Assembly: GCA_025531455.1 (NCBI GenBank)
Contig: JAMYHL010000037.1
Location: forward strand, 1-64,000
Direction: 5' to 3'
Source: Apiotrichum sp. Y4204
Taxonomy: Eukaryota > Basidiomycota > Tremellomycetes > Trichosporonales > Trichosporonaceae
Length of the DNA stretch: 64,000 nucleotides
Positions within the stretch are counted from its first letter, which is position 1; every line of letters starts with the position of its first letter. A program made the translations under genes and the position numbers. The notes under the pieces were generated by a model. That model was not told where the DNA came from. It was given only the letters and a program-made list of their open reading frames with translations, and searched no databases. Below are positions 35,304-50,700 of the stretch, piece by piece.

Positions 35304-36798
35304 TTACTTCTTCTTGAAGAAGCCCGCCAAAGTGCTCTGTCCCATTGACTTCTTGGCCGGGGCCTTCTTGTTGGTAGTTGCAGCAGAAGGGGTTGCTTTT
35401 GGCTTTGCCACTGGCGGTGTGGGTTTCGAGTTTGTAGCCACTGGCACAGTTGAAGGCCCCGCATCTGTGTCTGTTTCAGATCCCGAGCAAGGCTCGTCCT
35501 CGTAGTAATCCTTGGTGACTGCCATTAGATCTGTAAATCATGAATCACCTTGTAGACTCACCCATGTAGCCCTTCTCATCCATCTCCACCCTAGACTTTT
35601 TAACGCGCCGCATCTTCCGCTTGGGCTTGTCCGCTTTGGCTTTGGCAGGCGCAGCCGGCGGCTCATCCTCGTCAAAGTCAAAGTCCATGTCCATCATGGC
35701 CTCCATTGCTGCCTGATCGTCTGCACGAACCATTGACGACGTTGGCTCGAGCTTGCTGCTGGACGCCTTGGTGGGAGGCGAATCACTTGTCGACTTTTCG
35801 GGGACATCATCCTCGTCGTCGGACAGAATGACGCGTCGTTTGCTGGAGGATTTCTGAAGAGTTAGTGAGAGCTGCGCAAGTGCACCTACTCTTGACAATT
35901 GGCTAGGTTTTCCTTGTTGCTTTGTTTGTTGCGTGACTTCTGGCTTGACGTCCACCTTGGTCTCTTGCTTGCCTTTGGCTTTTGGTGCCGCATCAGCCCC
36001 AAACTTCATGCCTCCATCACGCATCGGTGCTGGACGAGCGACCAAGGATTCGCCCGAGATGGTACCGAACACCGATGGATCGGTGCGCGACGGCTTTTCC
36101 CGGACGCTGATAGCACAGGCGAGGAGCTGAGCAGAATCCTATGAGTCAGCAGTGAACTTGCTTCGGACTTACCTTGATGGGTGCCGACGAGAGAGCATAG
36201 ATGTGGACGTTGGCGACAATGAATAGCTGCTTCTTGTCTGCGGTCAGCTTGTGGTCAAGAACGGCAACATACCTTCAAGAGCCTCCTGTCCGGCGAGAAT
36301 CACTCCCCACTTGGGCACCTCCTCGACTGCGGGAAGGCTGCCCTCGGCATTGCTCGGTCCAGACTCCTCAAGCTCCATTTCTGCACGCTCTTCCTCCGCA
36401 TCCGCCTCGGAGTTGCGCTCGTCGTCACTCATCTGGTCCATATCCACAATGCGCAGTTTCTGGGTCGCGGACAAGTGGGCCAGGGACTGAGTACCCTGTG
36501 TGGGCGCCTCGTTTGCAACAGATGTCCGGGCTACGGTCGCCGTAGACAGGAGAGGGCCGGTGAGCAAGTATGTCGGAACGACATCGGGATGGGACGATAG
36601 GTAGTCCTGCAGGAAGCTGGTGTGAGTAGGATCCAAATTCCGTAACACACTTTTTGGCAGCGTGGACGTGGCATCCTATCTGGCGCGAGACTTGGCGGAA
36701 GGTGACCTGAGATCAGCGGCTGATGTTGAAGAGGTACATACTGTTTTGTCATCGCCGAGAATACGCGTGATGCATTGTTCTGCTGTTGCGGCGGTCAT
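35304..36798 (-). CDS. POL32: DNA polymerase delta subunit 3 (Pol32/Cdc27/POLD3)
   Basis: Non-catalytic subunit that links the polymerase delta core to PCNA. The first exons read MTAATAEQCITRILGDDK, then VTFRQVSRQIGCHVHAAK and LQDYLSSHPDV, the conserved N-terminal winged-helix region of Cdc27 (cf. its VTYRxLSRELxVHVNxAK). The middle is long, acidic and low-complexity (DMDQMSDDERNSEADAEEE, VILSDDEDD). Near the C terminus, KRKMRRVKKSRVEMDEKGYM matches the lysine-rich KTxxxDEKGYM segment of the family. The very end, QSTLAGFFKKK, is a textbook PIP box (Q-x-x-L-x-x-F-F) for PCNA binding, placed terminally as in yeast Pol32 and human POLD3. There are at least six exons with short introns. The start is fixed by the winged-helix alignment. 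Nuclear, replication and break-induced replication roles follow from the family. Confidence 0.9.
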
Positions 36799-37397
36799 GG
36801 TGTTCCCTTTGGCTGCGCGTTTGGCAGATTATCCGATATCAAAACGTGCAGAAGCCAGTGATTATGCGGGCAGCGATGAAGTCAATGCCGACGATGATTG
36901 TCCTGGGTATGACAAGGAAGGTGAAGGTTGTTGAAGTAGCCGTAAGAATGGGGTGGCTATGAGTGAGGCGACAAAGTGACGAGGTGAGTGACGCGTACAA
37001 TGTTGCTTTTTGCAGCGGACGCGTCGTGAAATCACTTCACCCAAAATCAGGCGTCGCGAAAATTAAGTGGCCAATTGTGACAGTTACTAATCAGGTCATT
37101 ACAAATGGGTTCGAGCTCGAATTCAAAGTTCTTGCTACACCCTAATAATAATGAGTTCTGCCTGTCGAAGACACCGACGATGATGCCTTGACGCGATCAC
37201 AGCAAACCTTTAATATCAGTTTGCGCCGTGCAGCAAATCCCTGAGCAGCGGCAAAGCCTCTCGTGATCTCGTGATATTGAGCAAACGTGGCCCGAGTACA
37301 TCTATCTATGAATGAAGTCGCGACTACATTGCCACGACCATACACCCCACACGCTTTATATTGTCCATCGCAAATGTCCCCAGCCTGATCCCTCCGC
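36799..37397. other. intergenic region
   Basis: It separates the POL32 start from the 3' end of the GH9 gene. No supported gene or RNA was found. Confidence 0.5.
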
Positions 37398-40057
<2,660 letters not shown>

Positions 40058-42806
40058 TCAGTTTACCTCCCTGTTAGGTTAGCCCAGTGATCATCAACGG
40101 GCCCAAGGTTTGTTCAAATCACTTACATGGAAGCATACTCGATGACACGGAAAAGCGACTCGTCGTTCAAGCAGTCGACATATCCGACTCTGAAGGGTGT
40201 GAGCCAAGAGCGGTGTTGTTCCAGTCTACTCACGCCTTGCGCCAGTCCAGTCCTTGCTCATGTTGTTCGATGATGCGCTTCTCATCCTTCCATTGTTTCA
40301 TCTCGGAGTCGGGAATGCCACGCCAGAGAACCTGTGGTGTCAATATAGATCGATAGCAGCTCGGGTCGCTGGGTGGGCTGGGACACTCACGAAAATGCGG
40401 ATGAGGATCTGAGGGCGGGGGTGAAGATCGAGGGTGATTGACGGCTCAAGCTGGTCTTTTGAGAGGATCCTATAAGGCAGTTAGTGCAACAGTTACTAGC
40501 CAAAGACCCGGATGTAGCCCACCTATAGGCCTGCGGTGTTAGCTATCTATCACATCTCTTTCCGCTCACGATGTTCTTGTGCCGAGTGGCACTTGGCAGC
40601 CAGCCTGTGATCATTGACGTGCTGCTTTGAGGTGGCAGACCTAGAGACGCCAATACGCGTTCCATGTGCGGCACAAAATGCTCCTGCGGGAGGCAACGTG
40701 AGTTCTTCGTGCTCACGTCAGGCCATGCTGCAGTGTCAGATAATACCCCTTCCTCTTCCACGACACGGCCTAACCTGGTACGAGCGGACCATCTGGCTTG
40801 GGATCTTTGGGCTTGGCGACAGAGGTAGGGCTGACGTTAGAGGATTGCGACAAGATGTGACGATACGAACATCATTTCTGCGAATACCCCGCTTGTCTCC
40901 GCATGTGTGAGCAAGTCCTTCACAACACCGTTGGGTTTCACCGCCAGGAACCACCGCAAGGTCTGCTTTCCATCCTCATCGCGAATCTTTGTCATGGGGT
41001 AGGCCGCTGTAATCTGCCAATCTTTGACCGAAAGTGTCACGTCAAGCTAGGGAGTCAGACACTTTCTAAAGCAATAACACACGCCGCGGCTCTCGTGCGA
41101 GTAAACATCGATTTGTGGACGCGTCGATCGAGGCCTGAAGAGAAGCCTGGCTGTACTCTTGTCCTGCGTTCGAACTGTTGTGAGCTTCCCAAAGTAGTGG
41201 TAGCTCTCACTGTCTGTGATAACGTGATCAGCCGGGAGCTGCTGCCCGTCAAATGACTGTGCGTGGGTAGCACCCTACATTGTGAGTGAGGAACTTGATT
41301 TAGACCAAGCGTTGAACTCACGTCAATCTCCATAACGCCCAGATACTCTGATATTAGCGAAGTACGGTCCACATTCCCGCTCACTTCCGCCTCCCGGACC
41401 CTTCGCCAGCTCTCTGTTTATTAGCATATTGCTCCCAGATTGGCCATTGCACTACTCACCCGGTGACAGTTCCCGATACTGATGCCGTCTTCCCTGCGGT
41501 CGTTTTACCTGACAAGACAAACGGAGCAGTCTTGACTGACATATTAGTTTGAACGGAATTAGTCGGGGGACCAACTGATAGGTTTCTCAGGCTTCTTTGG
41601 CTCTTCCTTCTTAGGCTCTTCCTTCTTAGGCTCCTGCTTCTTAGGTTCTTCCTTCTTAGGCTCCTCCTTTTTGGGCGCTGGTTTGGGGGCGGCACCCCCT
41701 GCTCCCCCACCTCCGCCACCACCTCCATCCTTTCCTCCCCCTCCGCCGCCCCCTTTGCCTCCACCATCACCTCCTGATTTACCAGTAGCCGGTGCGGCAT
41801 CCTTGCCAGCCGCATTCGCAGGGGGAGCTGCAGGCTTCGGAGGCTAACGTTAATGTCATGGATCGTCTAGCCAATACCGCTCAACACACATTCTTCTCCA
41901 CGACGTGAACATCGAAGGGCACGACGTGCTTCATCGCGCAGGCGTAGGCATACGAATCGGCGTCAAAACTAGGAGTTAGCTCAAATATCAAATTGCACAA
42001 TTCGGAACGGATTGACTTGACAGAGTGCTCCAGTTTCAGGAAGCATAGCAGTGGCAGGTACCCCAAAGAACGGAATACCTCCAGGGGCGTGATTCTTCCA
42101 CGACTGCGCACCTCACAGCAGCCCGTCTCACACTCACATGTACACGTCGGGCTGCGTTGCATATCCTCCGATCCACGGGACATTGCAGGAAGGAACGGAG
42201 AGACGGACGAGCTGGGTGGCGGCATTTACTTTGAACAGGTCGTTGGCGGCTGCGATGGCTTTCTTTTATATGTCAGGAATTGTAAGGAATGAAGACGTGG
42301 TATAAGCCCCGACAAGATTGGGTGAATGTGCCCCATTGACACTCGTCGTGAGGGCGACATGCCCGCCCTTCGACATGTCACGGAGTCGCCGTGTGGGAAT
42401 CAAGCTTCAGGTATATGGATACCAGACAAGCTGCGCTCTCTGGCTCTGGCTCTGGAGCTGGAGCAACGCGAACCCAAAGGGACATCGTACCAGTATCGTT
42501 TGTGGCAAGGTTCGGTGTTCCACGTTTAATTACCATGTCCCGATATTACGGCACCACTTTGTCACGGATCGCCACCAAGGGCGTAGCCCGATTTCGGAGA
42601 TACACAGCATCCAGTATAGGCTGCTCCGCAGTACCCTCACAAACAGACGTCCAAGTCGAGAAGGCCCATCGAGGAACCTTGTGCTAACCCCTCGATGCCG
42701 GCTTGACTTAGCGTGCGCTTACCTCAAAGGTCACAGGGAGTGAGACAAAGTGTTCACGCCCCTCAAACCGGAACATGGCCATACGGGGTGGACCTTGAAG
42801 AGACAT
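40058..42806 (-). CDS. conserved fungal protein of unknown function with Gly-rich and KKEEP repeats
   Basis: Unrecognised multi-exon gene. The likely start is MSLQGPPRMAMFRFEGREHF at 42806, followed by a GTAAGC donor. A long intron or unmodelled exons separate this from AAANDLFKVNAATQLVRLSV and VPWIGGYATQPDVYM. Next is DADSYAYACAMKHVVPFDV, then a Pro/Ala and poly-Gly stretch (41700-41770 region), then a run of PKKEEPKKEEPKKQEPKKE. Then come VDRTSLISEYLGVMEID and HVITDSESYHYFGKLTTV. The C-terminal block is LDVTLSVKDWQITAAYPMTK, RWFLAVKPNGVVKDLLTHAE, EHFVPHMERVLASLGLPPQS, MITGWLP, LEPSITLDLHPRPQILIRIF, VLWRGIPDSEMKQW and RVGYVDCLNDESLFRVIEYA. I recall the MITxWLP...RxFxLWRG pattern from uncharacterised fungal proteins. 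No signal or catalytic motif is clear. The end (SMEVN, TGA at 40058) assumes a last splice at 40126. Exon joins in the N-terminal third are unproven. Confidence 0.6.
41590..41690 (-). repeat. 15-bp coding repeat (PKKEE/PKKQE units)
   Basis: CTTCTTAGGCTC(T/C)TCC-type units recur every 15 bp on the plus strand and encode five-residue Lys/Glu/Pro units of the conserved unknown protein. A Gly-rich run follows at 41695-41770. Confidence 0.85.
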
Positions 42807-45712
42807 CGTAAGAGCGCTTATTTGATGCTGGTCTAAATGGCCTAGGTGTGTCAAAGGGTGTAGTGTTGGGAATGAGTGGTGATGAACGAGGGATGAGTGT
42901 ATGAGGATTGAAACAACAAAGATTGGCCAGTGGAAGAACAAATATATACGCCTCGCGGATGGGATCCTGGCAGGTCCTGGCCATCCTGGAAGTGGCGGAG
43001 GCTGTGGGGTACGGGTTCGTCGTGTGGGCTTCTAATCTGTTATGTGTGAAGATGCGAGTCTGTGCGTCGTTTTGGGTCCGTTTGTCGCCGGAGCCAGTCT
43101 GTCGGTCGCTATCGGAATATGCGGCCATGCTGACCATGCACCGAGCGCACGGGTATTCTTTGGGAAGCCTTGGGAGCTTGGGCTCGTGGTGATCGTGGTG
43201 ATTGTTGATTCTAATTGATTCTATGTTGCTTCCTGGAGCACTCCCTCCTTCCCTGCAACTAGTTTGGCATGCGCCCGAGCTCGTCTGAAATGGTTTCAGT
43301 AATCAGCTCATAACGGCCGGGGTTTAGACTTGAAAGGAAGGTCACCGCGGGTCGACGCTGCGCCATCAGAGCACTCCGGCCCGCGGGGACCCGCCCGCCA
43401 TTGGCCATTGGAGGTGGTCAGACAGGGTGGTCCGTGCTGACGCTTGGTTGACATTTCCGGAAGATCTGCTAGTCTGCTAGATCTGCTAGATCTGATATCT
43501 GATAGTGAAGTTGGATTGTCTGGCGCGCGATCTGGCGAAGAGTGGTAAGGCAATGGTGGCTTTCTGGTCTCAGACAATTCGTTGACTGAGTAGAGTATCT
43601 CAATGTCCGAAGCATGCGATCGAGATGGGGAGGTGTCGTTGTCGTGTTAGACGATGGAAGTGGGTTCTCAGCACGCATGCAGGGTAGAGAATGACAGAAT
43701 CGTCCAGTGTGGCTCACGGACGCCCAGTCGAAAGAAGTCTCGTCTTGATTCTTCTGTCCAGATGCTGAGAAGAAATGTCGTGACATGGATGGTTGATCAT
43801 GGGATCATGGGTAAGTGTAACGATGCGAGTTCAGACCGTTCCGATCGATCAGATCAAGAGGGAGTTGCGGGATTGGCAGGACGAAGGGCACAATCACATC
43901 GGGCGTTTATGTCTCAGGCCCTGTGGAATTATGACTCGGTCTAGGGCCCACTAATCTGGCACACAACGTATTTCTAAATGCTCTTCGGGGGCTGCACGAG
44001 CCGAGTTTTCTCATGAGCAGAGTCTCTTTGGCTGCAAGACTGCTCTCTAGGTTCCAGGGAATGCAGGGCGTATTTCAAAATTCCACGATTGCAAAGCTCT
44101 ATACCTTCTACAACGGCAGCGGAGTCCCCGAGATCTCGGCACAGGAGAAGACTGCGCAAATACAATTCGTGGACGCTCAGGTCTCGTGCTATTCCCAAGC
44201 GTAGTGGACAGACAACGACGGCTGCGCAGTCAAAGTCGAGTGTGCGGTGTCTGTCCCCTCTCAGCAGGTCGTTACTGTTGTAAAGGGAGCGAGCTACACG
44301 CGCTACACGTCGACTCCAAAATAGACTCGAGGATGCCACGCTGCCATGAACCGGATGGAACTGAAAGGGCTTTGGTCCATAGGTTTAAACGGACATATGC
44401 ACTCGGGGTATGTCACAGTGTATTATAGACGCCCAGCAGGGACGCCAGCTGCCCTCGCCGCAGCGCTGCACGACCGGCGCCTTGGGCAGCCCGTCCTGAA
44501 GTGCTCCTCAGACATGGACGCAAATATGTAGATCCAGCAGGAGAGGCTAATCATCGTCCTTGACATACCATTCCCGGAGCGGTCATCGCCCGCCACGTCG
44601 GTGCCTGACGTCGAGCGTCGTGCGTGCCACAAATGATGCCAATCATTTCGAGAATGTCGAGATCCGTCGTTTGGTAGGTCGTCTTTCTTCCGATCAGGCC
44701 CTAGATCAATGGAATCTATACTCCGGAACAACGGCTCCGATGTGCTGTACCGAGTCCAGCGATCCAGCGCGATAGGAATGGATTCACGTACGCTTTCCCT
44801 CGATTACACAAACTTTACCTGGGCAGCTGGGTCCGGTCAGGGAACATTACTGCCGGTGGTGAACGACAAGAGGAGCAAAAAAATGAGGTACTATTCGGCC
44901 ATCATGCCATCACTCAGCCATTGTTCATGTGGCACGAGTCTACGGATCCCCGGCCACTGTGTCCCTACCCTTGTGTTGAGTTGTCCTCGGCCCAGGTGCC
45001 TCAGTGCCACTTGCTTTCCGTATCATCCGGCTTCCACGCCGTCCATCTGCATGTCATCGCAGGAGAGCATGTTCGTGTAATGTTCAGTTCCCATTCCGAG
45101 TCTACGGCCCTGTTCGATCGAGGCGCAGGCACAAACATCAGGAACTGCGCTATCTCTCAGATATGCATGCTTGCCTGCCGCTGATAACAGCGATAACCGG
45201 CATGGATGTTAGTGGGGTCGCTCCAAGATGTTGAGTGTTCCAGGTGGTACCCAGTCTTGTGCCATAACTCCTGCGATTGGGTTGCCACAACTTGCCCCAG
45301 ACAACACCGGCCGCTCATATCCACTGCAATGCCAACACCACGGGTGTCCAATCATGTTGGAATTTGCATCGACTGCTATGCCATAACTCAAGTGACCATC
45401 CATTCGTCCATTATCTCCTGCTTTCTCCATTCTCGATGACATGTCTGCATACCCTCACCTCACATTCCGGCGGTATCAACATCAGACGCGAACATTTGGG
45501 CGGCCGTCTTGCGGTCGCTTTAACTAGAAAATAATAACGAAACCTATAAGATGCGCACGCCCAGCGCGCTACAATTCCTAGGCCAGAGAGGCGAAGCGGG
45601 GCAGATATCTAGCTCTTGACAGTACTAAGTGAGCTCATAACTATGCTGTTTACAAAATGTGGTGGATGGCAACAATGCTGGTCATCGCCGCCGATCATCC
45701 CATCCGAGGGTC
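42807..45712. other. 2.9 kb without a convincing gene
   Basis: It holds the 5' flank of the conserved unknown and the 3' flank of the C2H2 gene. Around 43465-43505 there is a small CTGCTAGATCTGCTAGATCTG-type tandem. Plus-strand frames near 44013-44530 and 44709-45184 contain protein-like pieces (NSTIAKLYTFYNGSGVPEIS; MNRMELKGLWSIGLNGHMHS) but they lie in different frames and cannot be joined. They may be gene debris or chance. Confidence 0.4.
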
Positions 45713-47769
45713 CTACTCAGCAACCAGGGCCTTGGGCTTTTCGTCTGGAGCACCTGCTGGGCGTTCACGAGCAGCACGGTCATCGTACGGGGCGCCTGGG
45801 TAAGGGTAACCTTCTGGGTTGCCCACGTCAGCACCCGCGCGTGCGCGAGCATGCGTGTCCTGTTGAGGAGATCCCAACAGAGCGCTGATTGCTAACGATG
45901 AACGACGCTCAGATGCCGGAGGAAGCCAAAGTTGATCACCGGGAGCGCGGGGCTCCGCAGAAGCTGGTCCGCCGTCTGCGCCGCGAGGATGCTTGCGGTC
46001 GCCCCCAGCCTCTTCATCAGCACGTCTCTTACGCGCATCGTAGCCTGGACCATAGGGGTAAGAGCCGGCAGGGGTGTTGTATTGGAATGGAGACTCTGGA
46101 GGGCCTGCGTAATGGGGAGGGTAGGCGCTGGTGGGAGTTGACGTTACGGCAGGGGCAACGCCAGGCGCCGGAGGAAACGTCGGTGGGTGTTGTTGAGCGG
46201 GAGAAGGTTGCTGGCCGTAGTAACCATGTCCCTGTGGCGGGTATTGGTAGTATCCCCCAGCCGACCCAGGCGGCGGTGGGCCATAATGGCCCTCAGGTCC
46301 TTGACCTGGTGGGTACGGGTGATGACCCTCAGCTGAAGGCACAGTCGCCGTGGGATAGAGACTCGCGTCGGTCGACGGGTAGCCTGTATGGGGCGTAGAA
46401 GGAGACGTCCAGTTTCCGGGAGTGGGAACAGTGCCGGGGGGATGAGGATACATTGGAGAATGAGGTGGAGGTCCATGTGCCGATGTTGGGGGTTCCGAGT
46501 CAGGATAGTGCCCAGGGCCATTCGACGATATCGGGCGATAATACGGCACAGCACCCGAATCATCTGAGCTGGCGGTGCCAGGAGGAACAGGCGCGGTACC
46601 AGGGCGACCGTGAGACGAGGACGGAGGCCCTTGCTCATAATAGCCACCAGGATAGCCAGCAGACGGAGGGCGACGAGATGGGCCAGCATCATCCGAATAG
46701 GCGACAGAACCAGCCGTACCAGGAGGAGCAGGGTGTTCTCCCACGGCACCGACAGTGCCGTACGGGTACTCCACCCAACTGCCTGCTGTCCTAGGCCGCC
46801 CATGATCAGGCGGTGCGCCCCATTGTTGGGGATGGTGATAGCCTGGCGCTGGAGGGTACACAGTTCCCGGCGGTGGAACTGCGGTGCCAGGAGGACCACC
46901 CTTGGCACCGCGCTCGCCTCGGGGTCGCTCAATAGCATTCTTGGGCACTTCCACAACTTCGCCTCGGCGGCGCTGCTCTCGGTTGGCCCGTTGGGATAGG
47001 GCAGCATGAACGGTTGCAAGAGACGACAACATAGCCTCATTCAACTGGGTCGAGTCCGCATGGACAGTCGCCGCATGTTGACGCAGGTTGTCGAGACGGG
47101 AGAAAGCCTTCCCGCAGTGGCATGGAAAGGGGCGTTCGCCAGTGTGTTTTCTACAAAGGTCAGCATATCGCTACAAGACTGAGAAACTCACCGCACGTGA
47201 CGCGCGAGATGTTCGCTACGGGTGAAGACCTTGTCACAGTCGCCAAATCCTCTGCAGCGGAACATTTTACCGCCACTGATTCCGACTGGAACGATCGGAG
47301 CACCGTCGCTACCGAACGTCGTCCTCCCGGGAGCGGGAGCGGCCCCGGCAGGGGCCGGTGGTGTGGGGAGTGGGGGTTCGGTGGTTTGCGGTGTCATGGT
47401 ATAATAGGGTGCTGGTGATTGAGGTGGGTAGGCCGAACCACTCATAGGAGTGACCGGAGTCTGTTGAGGGTTGGGGTGCGCTGATCCCGGTGCAGGGCCA
47501 ATGACGGCGTGGGGTGAGGGATAGATCTGAAGGGGAGATGGAGGAAGGGGTGCGCCTTTTGGGAACGAGGCGGTACCACCTGCTGAATGGAGTCTGTCAG
47601 GCGACGAAGCTTCAGGATGAGGAGCGCCGTGCGCCGAGCCGGGTGCGAGACGTCCGTAGTAATCCGGGTGATTGCGAGCGTCTGTTGGGGTGTGTGACAT
47701 AGACGATTGGTGAGGGCGATCGATGGCGTGCGGAGGCAAGGTTATCGGTGCGGTTGATGTGAGGGACAT
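45713..47769 (-). CDS. C2H2 zinc-finger transcription factor, two fingers
   Basis: Two exons (47769-47192 and 47150-45713; a 41-nt intron inside the finger region) give 671 residues. The fingers are adjacent. Finger 1 is C172-x5-C178-x12-H191-x3-H195 ([20 protein letters not shown]). A consensus linker (TGERPF) leads to finger 2, C203-x-C205-x12-H218-x4-H223 ([16 protein letters not shown]). The RSEHLAR and RLDNLRQ helices predict binding to a GC-rich site. The N-terminal 165 residues are Pro/Ser/His-rich; the C-terminal ~430 are Pro/Gly/Tyr-rich with a KRR-type basic patch ([10 protein letters not shown]), then [17 protein letters not shown]. The finger pair resembles fungal Usv1/Nsf1-type regulators (Usv101 in Cryptococcus), but this is from memory and not decisive. 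The 3.2 kb upstream gap and CT-rich leader fit a heavily regulated gene. Confidence 0.85.
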
Positions 47770-50700
47770 GAAAGAGCTGCACTCTTTGGTTTACGTGATG
47801 TGCCGCCTCCTCAGGATGAGAGACCAAGTGAACAATAGTGCGGATTGCAGAGCGCCGGAATTGCAGATCTTCTCAAGTCAGCAAGAGTGGATGAGGTGGG
47901 TCGCGAAAGAGAGAGAAGGGATGAGCTTTCAACGGCGACAGAGATTGTCAGATATGGACGTAATATGGTGAGGCGGAGGATACAGGCAACCATACACAGT
48001 ACTTTCTGGCCACGCACGACCCGCAACGGACACATTGTTCACTGTTGCAGATGCAGTTGAACGTGCACATGCTAAGCATGCTAAGCACCAGCTCCAGCAG
48101 GGCAAAATAAAGCACACCCGTCACAAATGACGGATTCACGGTTCCGCAAATCCCTTCATGCGACCATGCGCAGGGTACGCCAGTGACCAATGGGTGTACG
48201 GGACCGCTGCGTCGCAGAGTGTTGCGTCCCGGAGCAGTCCAGGGCAGCACTATCGCCAGCTTCACCAGTCGAAGGAAGGATATCAGTGGAACGGGCGCCC
48301 GTGCGCAGTGGCATGTCGGCCTTGACCTCAAGGCCTCAAGTGTGCCGTGTGCCCGGTTGGATGGCGCGCCATGTCTTGTGATGCAATAGTGACTGAGGCA
48401 TGTACCACTCACCTTGCGCTCAGACTCTCGGCACAGTTATCCGTAAATGTCGATGTGTCTCTAAAGCACGTTAGCCATGAGTGTTCCAGGACCATTGAGA
48501 GCTTTGTAGGTCGATGGCGCTTGAGAAAGGCGACAGTAGACATAGACTGGGACATGCGCAACCGGACAATGATGCCAATACCGTCGACATATGACCGATG
48601 ACCCATCTCCACGAAGCCAAGTGAAAGCGGACCGATAGTCTGGAGGCAAACACCTGCTGGCGCTACGGTATCACCAGCGTTGGCGGTCCATATCAGGAGG
48701 CGAGGAAGATGGAAAGACACCTTGATGAATCCAAACTTACAGGGATAATCAGATCTGAGACGCGCTGCCCGACTTGTGGTCTGAAAAGTCAAAGCTCTCT
48801 ACCCGTGTGTCGAGAGAGACTCTGATGTGTGATCGTATAGAGCGTGCTGAGCCTATATGGCCGCAAGTGGAGGATGAATGACGGAGGAAAGACAGTAGAT
48901 CCCAAGACCAAATCGAGGCAGATCGTGGCTGGGGATTGACGAGCTGCCAATGGATATCCTGTCGCGGTCGGATACTAGAGATCAGGCGGCTTGATACCGA
49001 TGGGGCCAAACAATGGATGTGTGTCGGATGACAAGGATGTCGATGACGATAGATACGATAACGGCGGGGATGCTAGTGGTCGTTGGCGCTACTGATTGCT
49101 GCTTGCGTCCTGTCGAGCTGATATCGAATGCGCTAGTTGATGTAACAATGCCGCACAGAATCAAGCAAGAGTGTGTGTGTGTGAGGTGGAAGAGAATTCT
49201 GAGAGGGGATATGAATGAAACAGAGCCCGATATGGTGTGGAATTATGGGGCAGGGGCGATCATCAGCGAACGGAGCGTCGATGATGTGAGAGGGCCTGAG
49301 AGGCGAGATAGGGCAAATGTGCTGCGACGATAGTTTGTGTGTGTGTGTGTATGAGGTGAGAGTGTGGGATGTGTGTGGATGGGATGGATGGGCCCGCGGG
49401 CCTGCAAGGCGTACGTCCTCGAGGTCGTGCGTGTGTGCGTGCCACCAGAGGCCAAAGGGGGGTGTAGCCAAGGACACAAAACGGCAGGAGAGCAGAGGTC
49501 GGCGTGGATGGAGTGGAGAGGACGCGGAAGAGAGGCAAGACGGCGAGGAGGACGAGACGATAAGGGCAAAAGAGGAGAGCCGAGGGGATCGAGGGGATCG
49601 AGGTATCGCGACGGCGGACAAGGACGGAGAGGGAGGAAGGGGAGAGGAACAGGAGAGTGGGTGGGGCAATATGTGAAGTGGTTTTGCAGAGGATGAGAGC
49701 TGTAACGGGGGGGAAGGGGGTGCGGCCAGTTGCAGTTGCAGAGGAAGGAGGGAAGGAAGGAGATTCGGCAAGACGCTCCGAGGGGATTGGAGGGAGAGAG
49801 CGACACGGAGAGGGGATGATGCAAGGAGCAAGGTGACCGTGTGTGACTGTGTCCCGACTCGATGTATGTATGGAGGTGGTTGTCTCTTGCGTGTCTCCCC
49901 TCCTCTCTTTGTAATAATTGGGAAGGAAACAAGAGGACTGAAGGGAGAGGGGCTTGCGGATGTCTAGGAGCAAGGTGGTGGTGTGTGGTTCGTAGCTAGC
50001 TTGACGTCCACACGTTTGGGGACTAGCTCGCTGACTGGGAGGGAGCAGGCGCCGGGGGACGCGGGGGGGCAAGGGGAGGGCAGGAGGTATGGTGCGGCAT
50101 TGGTGGCGGCAGGGTACAAAGGCTGCAGCCTGGATGTACCCCCAGCTCAGGAACAAGAGGCTGAATATGGACACGAGGATATGCCACAACACCCCGTCTT
50201 TCCCTCCTGCCCCCATGATTCCCCGCGCTCCGCGGCTCCGTGGCCCGTCGCCCATGATGCATGCATACAACTCGCCCGATACCAGCTTAACGACTCGTGA
50301 GAGGGAGAGGGAAAACGCAGGGCAACGGGCCTGAACATCAGTTGGAAAGGGAGGGGACCATCAGGAGGGAAACCTCGGAAAACGGCAACGTACAACAATA
50401 TACAACGTACCCCGCACCCCACTCTGCTCATCCTCCGTGAGGACCGAAAAAAAAAAAGAAAAAAAAAAAAAAAAAAAAAAAAAAAGAGACAGAGAGAGAA
50501 GAAGAGTACATGCTCATCGTCGACCCTGCTCCCATGCCTCAGCCAAGAGGATCCCATGGCTGCATGGCCCCTCCGCCTCCCGTGCCCAACCTCTCTCCCG
50601 TATCCTCGTCATAACTGCCGAGCAAAATTCAATAGGTGTTGAGCAGACCAGTAGTAGTGGCTCCAGCAGGTAGTCCGTTCAACTGAAGATCAGGTCTTCA

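Noticed and set aside
41456..41815. Arg/Lys-rich open frame (RRKSLRRKSQRSLRN)
   Set aside because: Shadow of the real KKEEP/Gly-rich exon one base out of phase.
43974..45234. Fragments resembling a secreted or metabolic protein on the plus strand
   Set aside because: Pieces lie in different frames with poor donor sites; no join preserves phase and no family could be named.
49133..50270. Three long overlapping minus-strand open frames (up to 335 codons)
   Set aside because: All are Ser/Pro/Leu/His-rich, in different phases over the same C/T-biased DNA, with no domain; base composition explains their openness.
50447..50485. Poly-A tract as the tail of a retroposon
   Set aside because: No target-site duplication, reverse transcriptase or processed coding copy is seen beside it.
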